A stretch of 64,000 nt of DNA, taken from the NCBI GenBank assembly GCA_013400155.1, contig VXBM01000057.1, positions 333,942 to 397,941 of the forward strand. Reading direction: 5' to 3'. Positions 50,641 through 61,869 of the stretch are shown here, piece by piece. Positions within the stretch are counted from its first letter, which is position 1; the number at the start of each line of letters is the position of its first letter. Source of the DNA: Helopsaltes ochotensis (taxonomy: Eukaryota > Chordata > Aves > Passeriformes > Locustellidae). A program made the translations under genes and the position numbers. Under the pieces are notes generated by a model that ran no database searches, was not told where the DNA came from, and worked only from the letters and a program-made list of their open reading frames with translations.

Positions 50641-52235
50641 ATGCATATTACTGACAAAAATACCTCAAAATAATTTTAAAGTTCTAACTCATGCATTCAT
50701 AAGTGGCAAAACAGAATGTAGGTTTCTTGAACAAATTTTCTCCGAACTGTTATGAAATAGTCCAATTACATGTTCTTAGATGTTTGAAGTCATGTGGAAA
50801 AAGGATAATGCATAAAAAGCACTGCCTTGATAAAGCAGTGGAATAGTACCATGGAAATACTATGTGGTCATGCAATTATAAACTTATTCTAATGAATACA
50901 CGTGAACAAAACTACTGCTGTCTTTTACCAGTTTGTGTCTGGAACATCTACAACCCCTTAATGGGAACAGTGAGATTGAAGGGAATGAGAAAGAGGCCAA
51001 GGCAGTTAAACAGGAAAAGAGTATCCTGAAGGCAGATCTCTCTGAGATGGCTATAGAGTACTTTAAAAATATTCTGGAAGAAAAATACCTCTTTTAGGGT
51101 CTGTTTCTGCATTCAAAAGATTATTTAAGTCCAGTTCCTCATTTCCTTTGTTCTGTTTTAGGTTAACTTGGAAGAAATCTTAAAGGTTATTAAGTTTAAT
51201 TAATTGTCAGATTGATCAGTTGCTTTGTCCAAGCATACTAAGTTGATGAGCTTGATGGAAGTCTGGAGATGCTGGAATGAAAGAAAAGAGATGCCATTTC
51301 TCTGAATTTTGTACATGGTTTTCCAGTCTCAGGGATGATGGAAAACTACGATTGAAGAGCTGTGAGAACTCTAAGCTTTATTTCACTTTTCTGTGGGCTG
51401 AAAATGCAGATGGAAGAAATGTCATAACTCCTGAATAAAAAGAGAACAAGAACTTAATTTTAGTGATTTCTCCCTGTTCTTAGATGCATATAATGGCATA
51501 GGGGTGGCTTTTTTTCTGACATGCTGCCTTAGGAAGAACTCAAATGGGCTTTTCTCATGGAATAGTAATAGTAAAGAGAAAGCAATACAAAATAAAAAGC
51601 AAATATAACAAACTGGTGAATCCATGTGCTCTTCTGTTTACAGTCTATAAACTTACATTTTACATGGTATACACTTTTATGTTTGATAAAATTTCATAGC
51701 ATAAAACTTAGATGTTCATTTTCTTTTGCAATATCTTCCTCCTCATCCTCCTTTCATGAAATGAGGAATTAAACCAATGTAATAAGTTTTTCTTCACACT
51801 AAATGAAAAAATTGCAACCATCTTGGTGCCTCTAGTAGGAAGCAGTGGTGGGAATTATACCTTCTTGTAAATGTTTTCCTGATTTCAGGGATACTCTTCC
51901 AATATCACTGAGCCAAATTATGTTCATGGAGTTTCCTTTATACTCTTTTATACTGTGTTTTATACTATCATTTCTTATATGACATTAACCATAGTGCTAA
52001 TACAAAACATGTACTTTTGTTGTTTTGGTGACCTACTGTATTTAAATATAAAAAGAAGTTTTGTAAGGTGCAAGTGTGGTCTTCATGATTTAAGAATTAA
52101 ATGGAGAATAAAGATAATTACATATAGAGGACAAGGATAGTATACCAAATGAGACTAATGATTGGGTAATGGAAATTACTATCACCAGTGTGCAAGAATA
52201 CAGAAAATCTGGAGTTCTTACCTGAGAAAACAGGA
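50640..52235. other. Gene-poor DNA
   Basis: No gene, repeat family or regulatory motif that I can support. Confidence 0.5.
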
Positions 52236-53600
52236 AGCCTGTATTATGTGCCAGAAAGAACTGGCACTTGAAATTGCAACTCCACTAGCAAGGATTTAAA
52301 ATTATTCTTTCAATTCTGGGTGGTACAATGGGATTGCCATATATCAAAATTTGTTTTTAAAAAGAGAGGGAAAAGCTGCAGGATTGTTGTTTTGACCTTG
52401 ATGTTGTACAAAGGCTTAGAAAACCTTTGAAAGGAAGGAGCAATCAAGATCATGGAAGTAGAGGTAAACAGAGAATGGGATAAAATGTGAGGTGGTTCTA
52501 GCAAAAGTAGATCATGTCAGACAAACCTCATCTTTCTGTGATAGGATAAGGGTTTTCTTCAAAAACTGCAGTGTACTGGACTTGATATATCTGGGTTTAG
52601 TCAAGACATTTGAAACTGTATTAATGGAAATCTTTATTTAAGCAGAAGAGGACAGGATTTGGAATTAAAAACTGTCTCAAGACTTACTGTGGGGTTTTTT
52701 TTGAAAGAGAGGTTGTAAAAACATAGAGAATTGATTTATGGTATTTTTCAAAATCCATCTTGTGACTGATTCTCTTTACTCATTTCACATTAATGACCCT
52801 AATTCAAAACCCAGTTTGTGCTCATGAAATTTGCAGATAATGGAGAGTTAGGAGGTATTAGTAATATTGAGGAGAATCTGCCTATGAGATAGGAAGAATG
52901 ACATGACAGTCAGCAGGAATCATCACAATGAGGAAAAAAAACACTACCTGCCAAGTCATGCATTTAGGACTTTCTTCTGTGAGTTGGAGGCTCCTTGGTC
53001 AGCAGGGATGCAGGAAGTTAAACCTCTGTGTTTAATAAGATAAATGCACTGTTAGTATTTTTCAGCCATGAGAAGGCCTTGTAAGTGTCAAGCCCAGATT
53101 TCTCCTTGGATATTGGAAAATATTGATACAGTTAAGAAAAAATAGTGTAAGATCTCATCTGGATTACTGGTATCAGACTTTCTGTACTGGAAAAAAATGA
53201 ATTTTAACTGGAACAAACCCAGGAAAAGTCTTCAAGGACTTTTAATGGAATGGTAAAACAGTCTGTTGAGAGGAGATTACAAGAACATGGTTTGGTTTGG
53301 CTGACCAAGAGGAAGATTCGAAGAGGATATGGTTACTTTCTAGAAATACACTTGGGGGTAAATAGCAAGTAGGGAGAAGAACTTTAAGATAAGATCAGAT
53401 GGATATGAATTGATCAATAATGCATTTAGACAGGAAGTTGAAAGGAGTTCTCAAGCCATCAGAAAAATGAACTTCTGGAACTGTCTCCCATTCACAGTAA
53501 TGGGTGCAAGGAATCTTAATGGCTTACAAGGCGAAGCTTTGTAAATTTAGAGCAGGCTAGAGATGGTCATGAAGTTAAAATGCAAAGCTTGTGAAATGAG
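52235..53600 (+). mobile_element. Ancient CR1/L3-like LINE with decayed reverse transcriptase
   Basis: Plus-strand phrases follow CR1 ORF2 across frameshifts: LEIATPLARI (52.27 kb), SCQTNLIFL (52.52 kb), LIYLGLVKTFETV (52.58 kb), KFADNGELGG (52.83 kb, the catalytic FADD box now FADN), CQVMHLGL (52.95 kb), ERRLQEHGLVWLTKRKIRRG (53.27 kb), then a 3' UTR phrase near 53.48 kb. This is the third old copy in the same orientation within 10 kb. Confidence 0.74.
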
Positions 53601-56600
53601 GTTTTGTGCATTTGGTTTTCTGTCATTCTTGTAAGAGCACTAAGGGAAGGTTTGCTCTCCATTTACAGCTGTGTCAGGAAGTATTTTGTGGCTCAAGCTT
53701 TGCTGTAAAATTATTAGGTAAAAGAGAATATAGCCAGAAAAGCTGATAATGAGATACAATGCACAGGCAAAAGGAGAAGCTAAGAATTGGCATGGTTTCT
53801 GCCCTGTGGATATCAGGCATGTCCAGGAAAGCAAAGCGACTGTTCAGGCCCAGGTTTCAGTATGGGCTCCAAGGGTTTCTATGGCTGATATGTGCAAGGG
53901 CAGAGGATTGAGCCCACCCATACCCACTTATTAGATAAGGTTCTTTATCTCATGCTGGATCATGGGCTTTTGGTAGTAATTGTATTTAATTGTTGTATTT
54001 AATTAATGTTTCACATGCTTCTGAGTTTCCATTCATTGCCTGAGGAAGAGGAGAAAATTTTGTTTTCTTCACTCCTTTCTGTTAGTGTAATTTCATTTTT
54101 GAAATATTTTTCACTCTCCCAACTTCCTCTGATGAGATTGGCTATGAGATGAGCTTTGATGGGATTTTTGTTTTGCTGCACTCATTTCAAGTCAGAATGA
54201 AAATTGTTTTAGTGGTTAAGTTGGCAAGGACCTTCTTGAGGCTGCAGAATGGGGTGGAGGAAACCTTTCCTTGTATGAAGAGTGTTTTACTTTAATGTCA
54301 TTTGAGTTCAACCTAACAATATCCCTGTCATTATAGGGGCCTCAGAAGTGACTTCTGGAAGACGGAAACTGTGCATGTTCTTGTACCTGTAGTGTACTTC
54401 TCCATTCTGTGTTCCAGGATTGAACTGACACGTGATATTATATATATATTAAAACTACTGTTTTAATGATGAAGAATAAGCCCAAGTTCTTTGATTTTAT
54501 TACAGTTTGGTAGCATCTTTCTTAAGAATTGAATTTCTAACTACGGCTTTGTGATGAGTTACCAGCTGACTGACTGCATGCCCTCTAAAGTTTCAACTAG
54601 GCGTGGTATACTTCAGCACTCCCTGAGCTGCTGTTTAGTACTGCTATATGCTTTTCTGCATTTGAAAGTTTGGATGCATTTAAATTATGGGACAGACAAA
54701 TTTATAATCCTTATCGTACTGTCTTGCAGGGAGCAGTTTCTAAGACACATTGTGCTGAGACTTCAACATTTATCATCTTAGATTTTTATTAAATTATTAT
54801 GACTTTAGTATTAAATATGAAATGAAGTAAAAAACATATCCTACTTTAAAAGGAATTGTAATGAATAAACTCCAAACCAGACAAATAGTAAAAGAAAACA
54901 TTAAGTGAAATGGTTCACATGGTAATTTAAGACAAATGAATATTTTCATCTCCAGAAAAGAAAAATGCAGCCAAAATGCCAGGTGTAAGGAAAAATTTAA
55001 AGGACAGATGAGCAATTCTAATGGGACAAAAATATTACCTTCTACCACTTTCTAGCTTTTACAGAGTTCTTGAAGTAACTGAGCTACTAATAAAATATTC
55101 AGTCTATTTTTAAAAATCTGAAAGAAGTTACCACAATATTCCAAACATTTGCATAGAGGTAAATGTTGTACCTATTTATAAATGCTGCTGTGAAGGATAC
55201 TGAATTTACAGTCTAAATGCAATGAAACCAATTTATTTATCAAAGACTTTATTTTCAGATAGCCGCACTAGACATTGGTATTCAGAAGAAACCTTTCTTA
55301 TGGAAGAAAGAAATTTGTAAAATTATAAGTTATTAAAAAAAAAAATCTTGAGGGTAGGTTCCTGACTTTTTGACCTTTCTCAATATTGCAGATGCATTCC
55401 CAGTGTTTGTCATTCGAGGACACAGATATTGCCTTTATGCCGTTAAAAACTGTTATTGGGATATGGTGTTGAAAACTTTTCCCTAAGGTATCCATAATAC
55501 ATTGTATTCAGGGATACAGTTCTTAGCTTAAGAACTTTGTCTTTCAAGACTTCCCACTTTAACCTAAAAAGATAGGACATCTCCTAAAAGATCATGTGGG
55601 TGTGGCTAATACAGTGTTTTATGGAATATCTCAAAGGAGTAATTCTCTTATAAAGTAAGACTAGAAGAAGCTATAAGGGAGCTGTTGCCACCTCCTTGGC
55701 TTACAGGTCTAATTTTTAGTTTCTTCCTCCCTTCCCTGGGAGAAATGTACTCCTCCTGCCCTCTACCCCGATTTGCTATTTTATAGCCTCCCCTACTAAG
55801 AAGAAAAAGAGCTGTTCTTTCTAGTAGTCTAACAAGTCACAGCTGTTAGTTCAAGCAGCATGAAGGAGCTACTTTTCTGTCCTCACACAGAGGGAGAATT
55901 TAAATGCAAAGTGAACCAGGAAGGGGTTTATGTTTGCTATCCCTGACACTGAACTGTTAAGGGGTTTCCAGTGGCAGAAGTTTGGATTTTGTCAGAAGAA
56001 ATGAAGGAAAGCCACTCCTGTAATATGAGCAACGAAAGGAAGAGAAGGTGCTCCAACCGTCTGTTGGATCTGTTGATCTGTTTAGTCAACAACTTTGGAT
56101 CCTATCTCAGGGACAAAAGCTTCTTGCATCTAGACTGACTGGATCATTCATCCATAGCAATATGTCACTTAACCTGGCCTGGTCAAGATACCATCAGCTG
56201 ATGTCTTTGGAGGTACTTATAAAGGAAGTGTCAAATAATCAGTTACTGCTGCCTTATCATCTCTAGGAAGCATTTTCTCTGGACTAAATGAGAGTCCAGG
56301 AAAATGACTACTTTGTGTAAGGGAAGTCAAAGTTTAAAGACAAATTTAGGTCACCAAATTTCTGAAACCAGTAGATCCCATCTTGCTGTCATAAACCCTT
56401 CAGAGTGGAGGGCCTAGCTTTTGAAACTCCACTTAATAAAAATCATGTTTAAGCAAGAGAAGGGGTTTTGAAGCCACTGCTGATAGTTCAGGTAGCTCTA
56501 GAGTTCACCTTCTGACTTCAGTTTTCTTCCAGGCATTCTGTAGCATGGGCTATTGGTGCTAAGATTCTACTCATCTATCACCCATTCCTCTGGCAGGAAA

Positions 56601-58600
56601 CCTTGTTTCTGCACCTGTCTGTGTATAGAAATTCAGGCGTTATCCTCTTTCAGGGGAATACTTCTGCAGATGATTTGACTGGCTTGTGACGTGCCTTGCA
56701 AGTGTATTTATAGTGAGGTATACTCACAGCAAGTGATCAATTAAAACCTTTTCGTTTTTCTTGAGATACAGAAAGAGGGGAAAAGAGTTTTGACTTGGGG
56801 GAAAAAAGAAGCAAAACAAAGTCTTATTTTGTCCACCAGGTGTGTACAGTTAAGTTTAGTTGTTCTGTATAGAAGCTTTAAAAGGTGGTATTAAGTGTGC
56901 CTTCTAGAAAACAAAAAAGTGGACAAGTAGAAAGAATTAGCCAGGGGGAATTGATGTGCTGGCACCAGATGCCTTGGGTTGGTTTGTTCATTGGTTTACT
57001 TTATCAATTAAAAAAATGAGGATCAGTGGGAAAGTAAAAATAGTATAGAGGGTGAATGTGACTTTCATTTGTGTCACAGCACAAAGAGTAATTTTTGGAA
57101 AGTGGCAGGTTCAGCATTCTTCTTAGACAGACTTTTCCTAGTTTTGATTTGTTTAAGGCACCACTTTCTAGTCACTGGTTCATGGAGCATTGTGCAAATT
57201 GAGGATTATTGTGGCTGCCTGCATCAAACCTTCTTTAGACGGAAGGCAAACATAAGGAAGATAGGAAAGAGCGGAAAAGAATTTGGGGGACAACAAGGCA
57301 CACCACTGCTTTGGGGAAGAAAATGTTAATAGGAATCTTAGTTCATATTCTAAATATTAAAGAATCATTTAAGATTTTGTTCATTAAAGATTCATCTAAA
57401 TGTGGTGGCACAGCTATCCAGTACTGTTTTCTCATACAACCATTTGTGTAGCTTTTTCAAAGACAATTTTTAAATAGTCCTAAAGGAGAGATAATAGATA
57501 TTAAACTGGGTGGGAGAAGATGGGCAGGAATGCATAGCAATTCCAATGATGAAATTTGTTCCTTTCCCTGTCTCCTGATTTGTTCAGTCTAACAATTTTC
57601 CGGTCCACAAACCTAAAAATGTTGCCAAGTAGCTGCGAAAAATAATTTCCAGAAAAGGGTGGCATCTGATTTATTTTCTGCATCCTATCCTGTCTTGTTG
57701 TGGTTTTGGCTGCAAGACTGCAAGTCTAAAATGGAGAGAAGTGTCATCAGCCCCTAGAGACAGTGTCCAAACAATTGAACATAGTTGGAGGAAAGGCTTA
57801 TTCTTTGGCTCTCTCAATACTTGCAGCTGCCAATTATTGAGTAGTTATGGCCAGACAGACTCACTATGATTTGTGGCTGGCTCTCGGGTTCAGAAGTATC
57901 TGGAATTTTTCAAGGAAATCTAGGGAAGTGTCCAAACATTTCCTCAATGTTCCTTTGATATTTTATGCTGCTGATGGCCTTTAGACGCAATGGTTACTCT
58001 CAGAAGGCATTTTTGACTCCATATCTCAGAGACTGGGCTAGTATAAGAACTTAAACCGAGAAATGAGAATTCCTTTTCTGTTCATCTGAGAAACTGGATT
58101 CACTGACATCTCTTCAGTCCAAGGCAGGCAACTTTTAGGAAGAGCTGAAAGCCACTGAGTTCACAGCCTGTTTTCAGGGCTTAAATGAAACTTGGCTGTT
58201 GCAAGAAATCTTTCAAGTTCTGGGATTAACAGCAGTCACCAGTCCTCTTTTAGGAACTGGCTACTTTCAAAGACAACAAGAATCTGTCAGACGAAATCAA
58301 GAGAGAATGCAAAAAACAAACCTCTGTTGCCATTCTCCTTCTCCCTGTCCCTTCTAAAATAAATAAAAATTACCCCTGATAACCAAAGTTAAAGACAAAG
58401 TTGAATATAGATATATTTGTATTCATGATTATGAGTGAGAGATCTAAAGCCAGAGGGGAGATGGTTTTATTTCTTTCATGGTGATCCTTTGTCTTGCCTT
58501 TTCTTCAAGTCATTTGGTTTGAAAGGTTCAAAAGAGTAAGGATCCTGGCTAGAAACAGAAGCAAATTCTTGTCTCCTTCTGCTTCTGGTATCATTTTCAT
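53600..58600. other. Gene-poor DNA
   Basis: Five kilobases of AT-rich sequence. I find no exon, RNA gene or repeat family I can defend; the short open frames have no recognisable domain. Confidence 0.55.
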
Positions 58601-58607
58601 GAAATCC

Positions 58608-58755
58608 CTGAGATTAGCTCAGTTGACTAGAGCATGGTGCTAATTATGCCATTGTTGTGCGTTTGCCCCAATAAACCCTGTATGGGTTTTTCATGTAAAT
58701 GTTTGGTTCAATTATCCTTGTCCTTTCCAATTCAGAATATTCTTCGATTAACTGC
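58608..58755 (+). mobile_element. tRNA-Ile-derived SINE with CR1-like tail (TguSINE1-like)
   Basis: The head GATTAGCTCAGTTGACTAGA, then GCATGGTGCTAATTATGCC, closely follows tRNA-Ile (AAT): the A box and the anticodon arm are clear, while the B box region is degenerate. It runs into TATCCTTGTCCTTTCCAATT, then CAGAATATTCTTCGATT, a CR1-type 3' tail that would let CR1 enzymes copy it. Songbird genomes contain a SINE of this design. Broken tRNA folding excludes a functional tRNA gene. It supports a passerine source. Confidence 0.72.
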
Positions 58756-58865
58756 CTTTAGCTGAAAAAACCCTTGAAGAGTAATACATGGCCATTGTGA
58801 AAATGTCAATCATAGAAGACATTGCCAGGAGAAAGAGTTTTGGTTCCTGTATTCTTTTCCCAAAC

Positions 58866-58888
58866 CCACACACACAATATATATATAC
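58866..58888. repeat. CA/TA microsatellite
   Basis: Short run of CA followed by TA dinucleotides. Confidence 0.85.
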
Positions 58889-60095
58889 TGGATTTAAATT
58901 TCTGCAATTAGGACAAATACCTCAGTAGATGGAAATTCTGCATGCTTTACTAGAGAGCAGTAATGCATCCTTTCAATATTCAGGATGAATTTGGGTCTCT
59001 AGGCTTCTGAATCATTTCCACCTATTTCTCAGTAAGACAAGAAAGTACATCATGTTCTCGGTGAGCTGTGACCATTGCCTTTCAAGTTGCAATCCTTCAG
59101 ATCTTCATTAGTCCTTAGGCTATGATCAAATGGTTGGCAATGGTCTTATCTTATCTTTGTTGTTAATGTCTGCAGGTGCATATCTAGAGAACTTACTTAT
59201 TAGAGATAATTTTTACAGTAGGGTAGGTAGTTCATGCCTTCTGGGAAACATTACTTTCAGAATCTCTGTCAAAATAAGACTTTATTTTGCCCCATTTCAG
59301 ATTTTTTCTCTGACAGAGGCCACTTGGAGTCTCAAAATGGCTCTAGTTTACATGTGCTTAGACAGCTTCTGAAATTTAGTGTAGACAGAAGATCAAGCTA
59401 TGTCCACAACAGAATACACAGATTACATTATTTTGTTAATTTTATACTGAAGAATGATATGCGCTTTAGATATGATCTATACCAGAGAAAGAGAGTTTAA
59501 AGTACAAAATAAGCATTTGAAGTTTGGACTTGATGCATTTTCCATCAACACATCAGAGACTGGATCCAATACTGACCAAATATCTTTGATGAATATGTTC
59601 TTTAATGCTCCAAAAGTCATTATTAGTTTCCAAACAGAAAAGCCTGAGCAACTTTTAAATAATAGAATCATAGAATCCAAGTTGGAAGGGGACCTTGAGG
59701 ATCACCTGGCTCAACCTTTTGTGGCAAAAGTACAGTCTAGACAAGGTGGCCCAGCACTGTTTAGCTAAATCCTAAACTGTCCAACACTGGCAAATCCACT
59801 GCTTCCCTGGAGAGTCTATTCTAATGGTTGATTGTTCACATTGTGAAAAGTTTCCTCTTGTATCTTACAGAAATCTCCCCAGGATTAATTTGTACCCATT
59901 AACCCTCATCTTTTCCATGGAACTCATTGAAAAAAAGGAGTCTCCATCTTCTTTGTCCTGTAAATACTGGCACATGATGATAAAGTCTCCTCTTAGCCTT
60001 CTTTTCTCACACTGAAAAAATCCAGCTCCCTTAGAATTTCCTCACACAGAAGGCTTCCCAGGCCTTTGATCATCTTTGTGGCCCTTCTTTGGACC

Positions 60096-60390
60096 TGTTG
60101 ACCTGTTCTTCTAAAGTTCTTCTATGCCTTCTGATGTTTACATTTTTGTAATGGAGTTTCTCACGCACTTTTCATGTAAATAATGATTGGTTTGCATTCC
60201 TTTCTGGAGGAGGAGAGAACTGATGGACTGTTGGTTTGGCTAGTGTGGTTGGAGAGGTGGCAATTCCCTCCTCCAATCCATAGTCACTTTTGAAATTCTA
60301 TAAATATTGAAGTCTGGAAATAAACGCCCCTTTTTTGCCTTGGACATCTTAGCATATGAGTGTCATTAATTTTGTGTCATATTGTGACAC
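60096..60390. mobile_element. Solo-LTR-like insertion nested in the CR1
   Basis: About 295 bases unlike CR1 interrupt the element. They begin TGTTGACC and end GTGACA(C), giving TGT...ACA termini, and are flanked by TGGACC at 60,090-60,095 and 60,391-60,396, a likely 6-bp target duplication (one extra C at the right side). Inside are a CCAAT at about 60,273, TATAAATA (60,299-60,306) and AATAAA (60,319-60,324) in the order and spacing of a compact retroviral LTR on the plus strand. No internal viral genes are present. Family not identified. Confidence 0.6.
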
Positions 60391-61230
60391 TGGACCCTCT
60401 CCAGCCTGTCCACATCTTTATTTTGTATAGCAAGGACCAAAACTAAACACAGCATTCCAGGTGTGTCCTGACAAACACTGAGTGGGATAATGAATGACTT
60501 CTTTATCTCTGGTGCTGATGCTGTTTTTGATGCAACCCAGCATCCTGTTGGCTTTCTTTGCTGTAGCAGCACACTGTTCTTTCAGACTGTGATTCTTGTC
60601 TACCAGGACTCCCAGATCCCTTCAGCACAGCTACTCCCCAGCCCAGTAGATACCAACCTGTGCTGCACTCCTGGGTTATGTTTTTCAAGTGCAAGACCTT
60701 ACACTTGTCCTTGTTGAACTTCCTGAGGTTCTTTTTAACCCACTTTTCCAGCCTGTCCAGATCTTCCTGCAGAGTTGACTCTCCCTTCTGAAGAGTCCAC
60801 TTCCCCGATCAGTTTGGTATTGTCAGCAAACTTTGGCAGAGTACGCTTGATCCCATCTTTCAGATCACTTAATGGAGATATTAAACAGTGTTTGGCCTCC
60901 TATCAATCCCATGGGAATCCCACTTGTGACAGGTTGCTGGTTGGAAAGGGAGCTAATCACCAGCAGCCTTTGGATGCCGTCTGTCGGCCAGTTCCCCACC
61001 CACCACACAGATCACATCAGTTTCTCTAGGAGGAGGCTGTGGGAAACCATTTCAAAAGCCTTGGAAAAATCCAGGTAGACAATGTCCACTGCTCACCCTA
61101 CAACAGCCAAACAGGTTTCTTTGTCATTGAAGATGATCAGGTTTGTCAAGTATGACTTGCTCTTGATGAATCCATGCTGGCTTTTCCCAACCACGTGTTT
61201 CATCTGACTTGTGATAGCCTCCATGATAAT

Positions 61231-61554
61231 TTATTTCATAACTTTCCCAGGGACTGAAGTAAGACTGCTGGGCCTACAACTTACTGGATCTTCCTTTAAG
61301 CCCTTGTTGTAGATGAGGGTGATATTAGACTTCTTCCAGTCTTCTGGGATGTCCCAGTCTCCATGACTTCTCAAAGATTTGGAGAACAGCCTTGTGACGA
61401 TATGAGCCAGCTCTCTTACTCTTGGGTGATTATTGTCAGGGCACATCAATTTGTAAGGATCAAGCTGCTGTAATAGCTGACATACAAACTCTTTCTTTAC
61501 TGATGGTAGGTTTGTGTTTGCATCAACCTGGATTTTTGTTCCCAAGGCATGCAC
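61231..61554 (-). pseudogene. CR1 ORF2 reverse transcriptase fragment
   Basis: The longest intact stretch of the CR1 above: 107 codons from a region with LLQQLDPYKLMCPDNNHPRV to RPSSLTSVPGKVMK. It is homologous to the N-terminal part of the CR1 reverse transcriptase domain. A stop directly after VMK and later frameshifts show that it cannot encode an active enzyme. It is not a cellular gene. Confidence 0.85.
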
Positions 61555-61869
61555 CCCAACAGTGCTGGTAAAGACAGATGAAGAAAACTTTGAGAACCTC
61601 TTCCTTTTCAGTGTTGCTGGTCACGGATTCACCTCCCCTGTTTAACAATGGGCCAATATTTTCTTTCTGTTTCTGCTTGTTGTTTACATACCTGAAGAAG
61701 ACGTTCTTGTGGTTTTTTACATTTCTGGGCTATTTCAATTTGAGCTAAGATTTGGCTTTTCTAACTGCACATCTGCACACCCTGGAAATGCTTTTGTAGT
61801 TTTTAATGGGTGTTTGTCTGCTTTTCCATCTTTTGATATGCTTCTCTTCTGGTTTTGAGCAGACTGAGA

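Noticed and set aside
58608..58681. tRNA-Ile gene
   Set aside because: The B box and the 3' half cannot form a proper tRNA and the sequence runs into a CR1-like tail, so it is a SINE.
59454..61078. Plus-strand open frames of 60-104 codons
   Set aside because: They are antisense readings of the CR1 element, whose true frame is on the minus strand.
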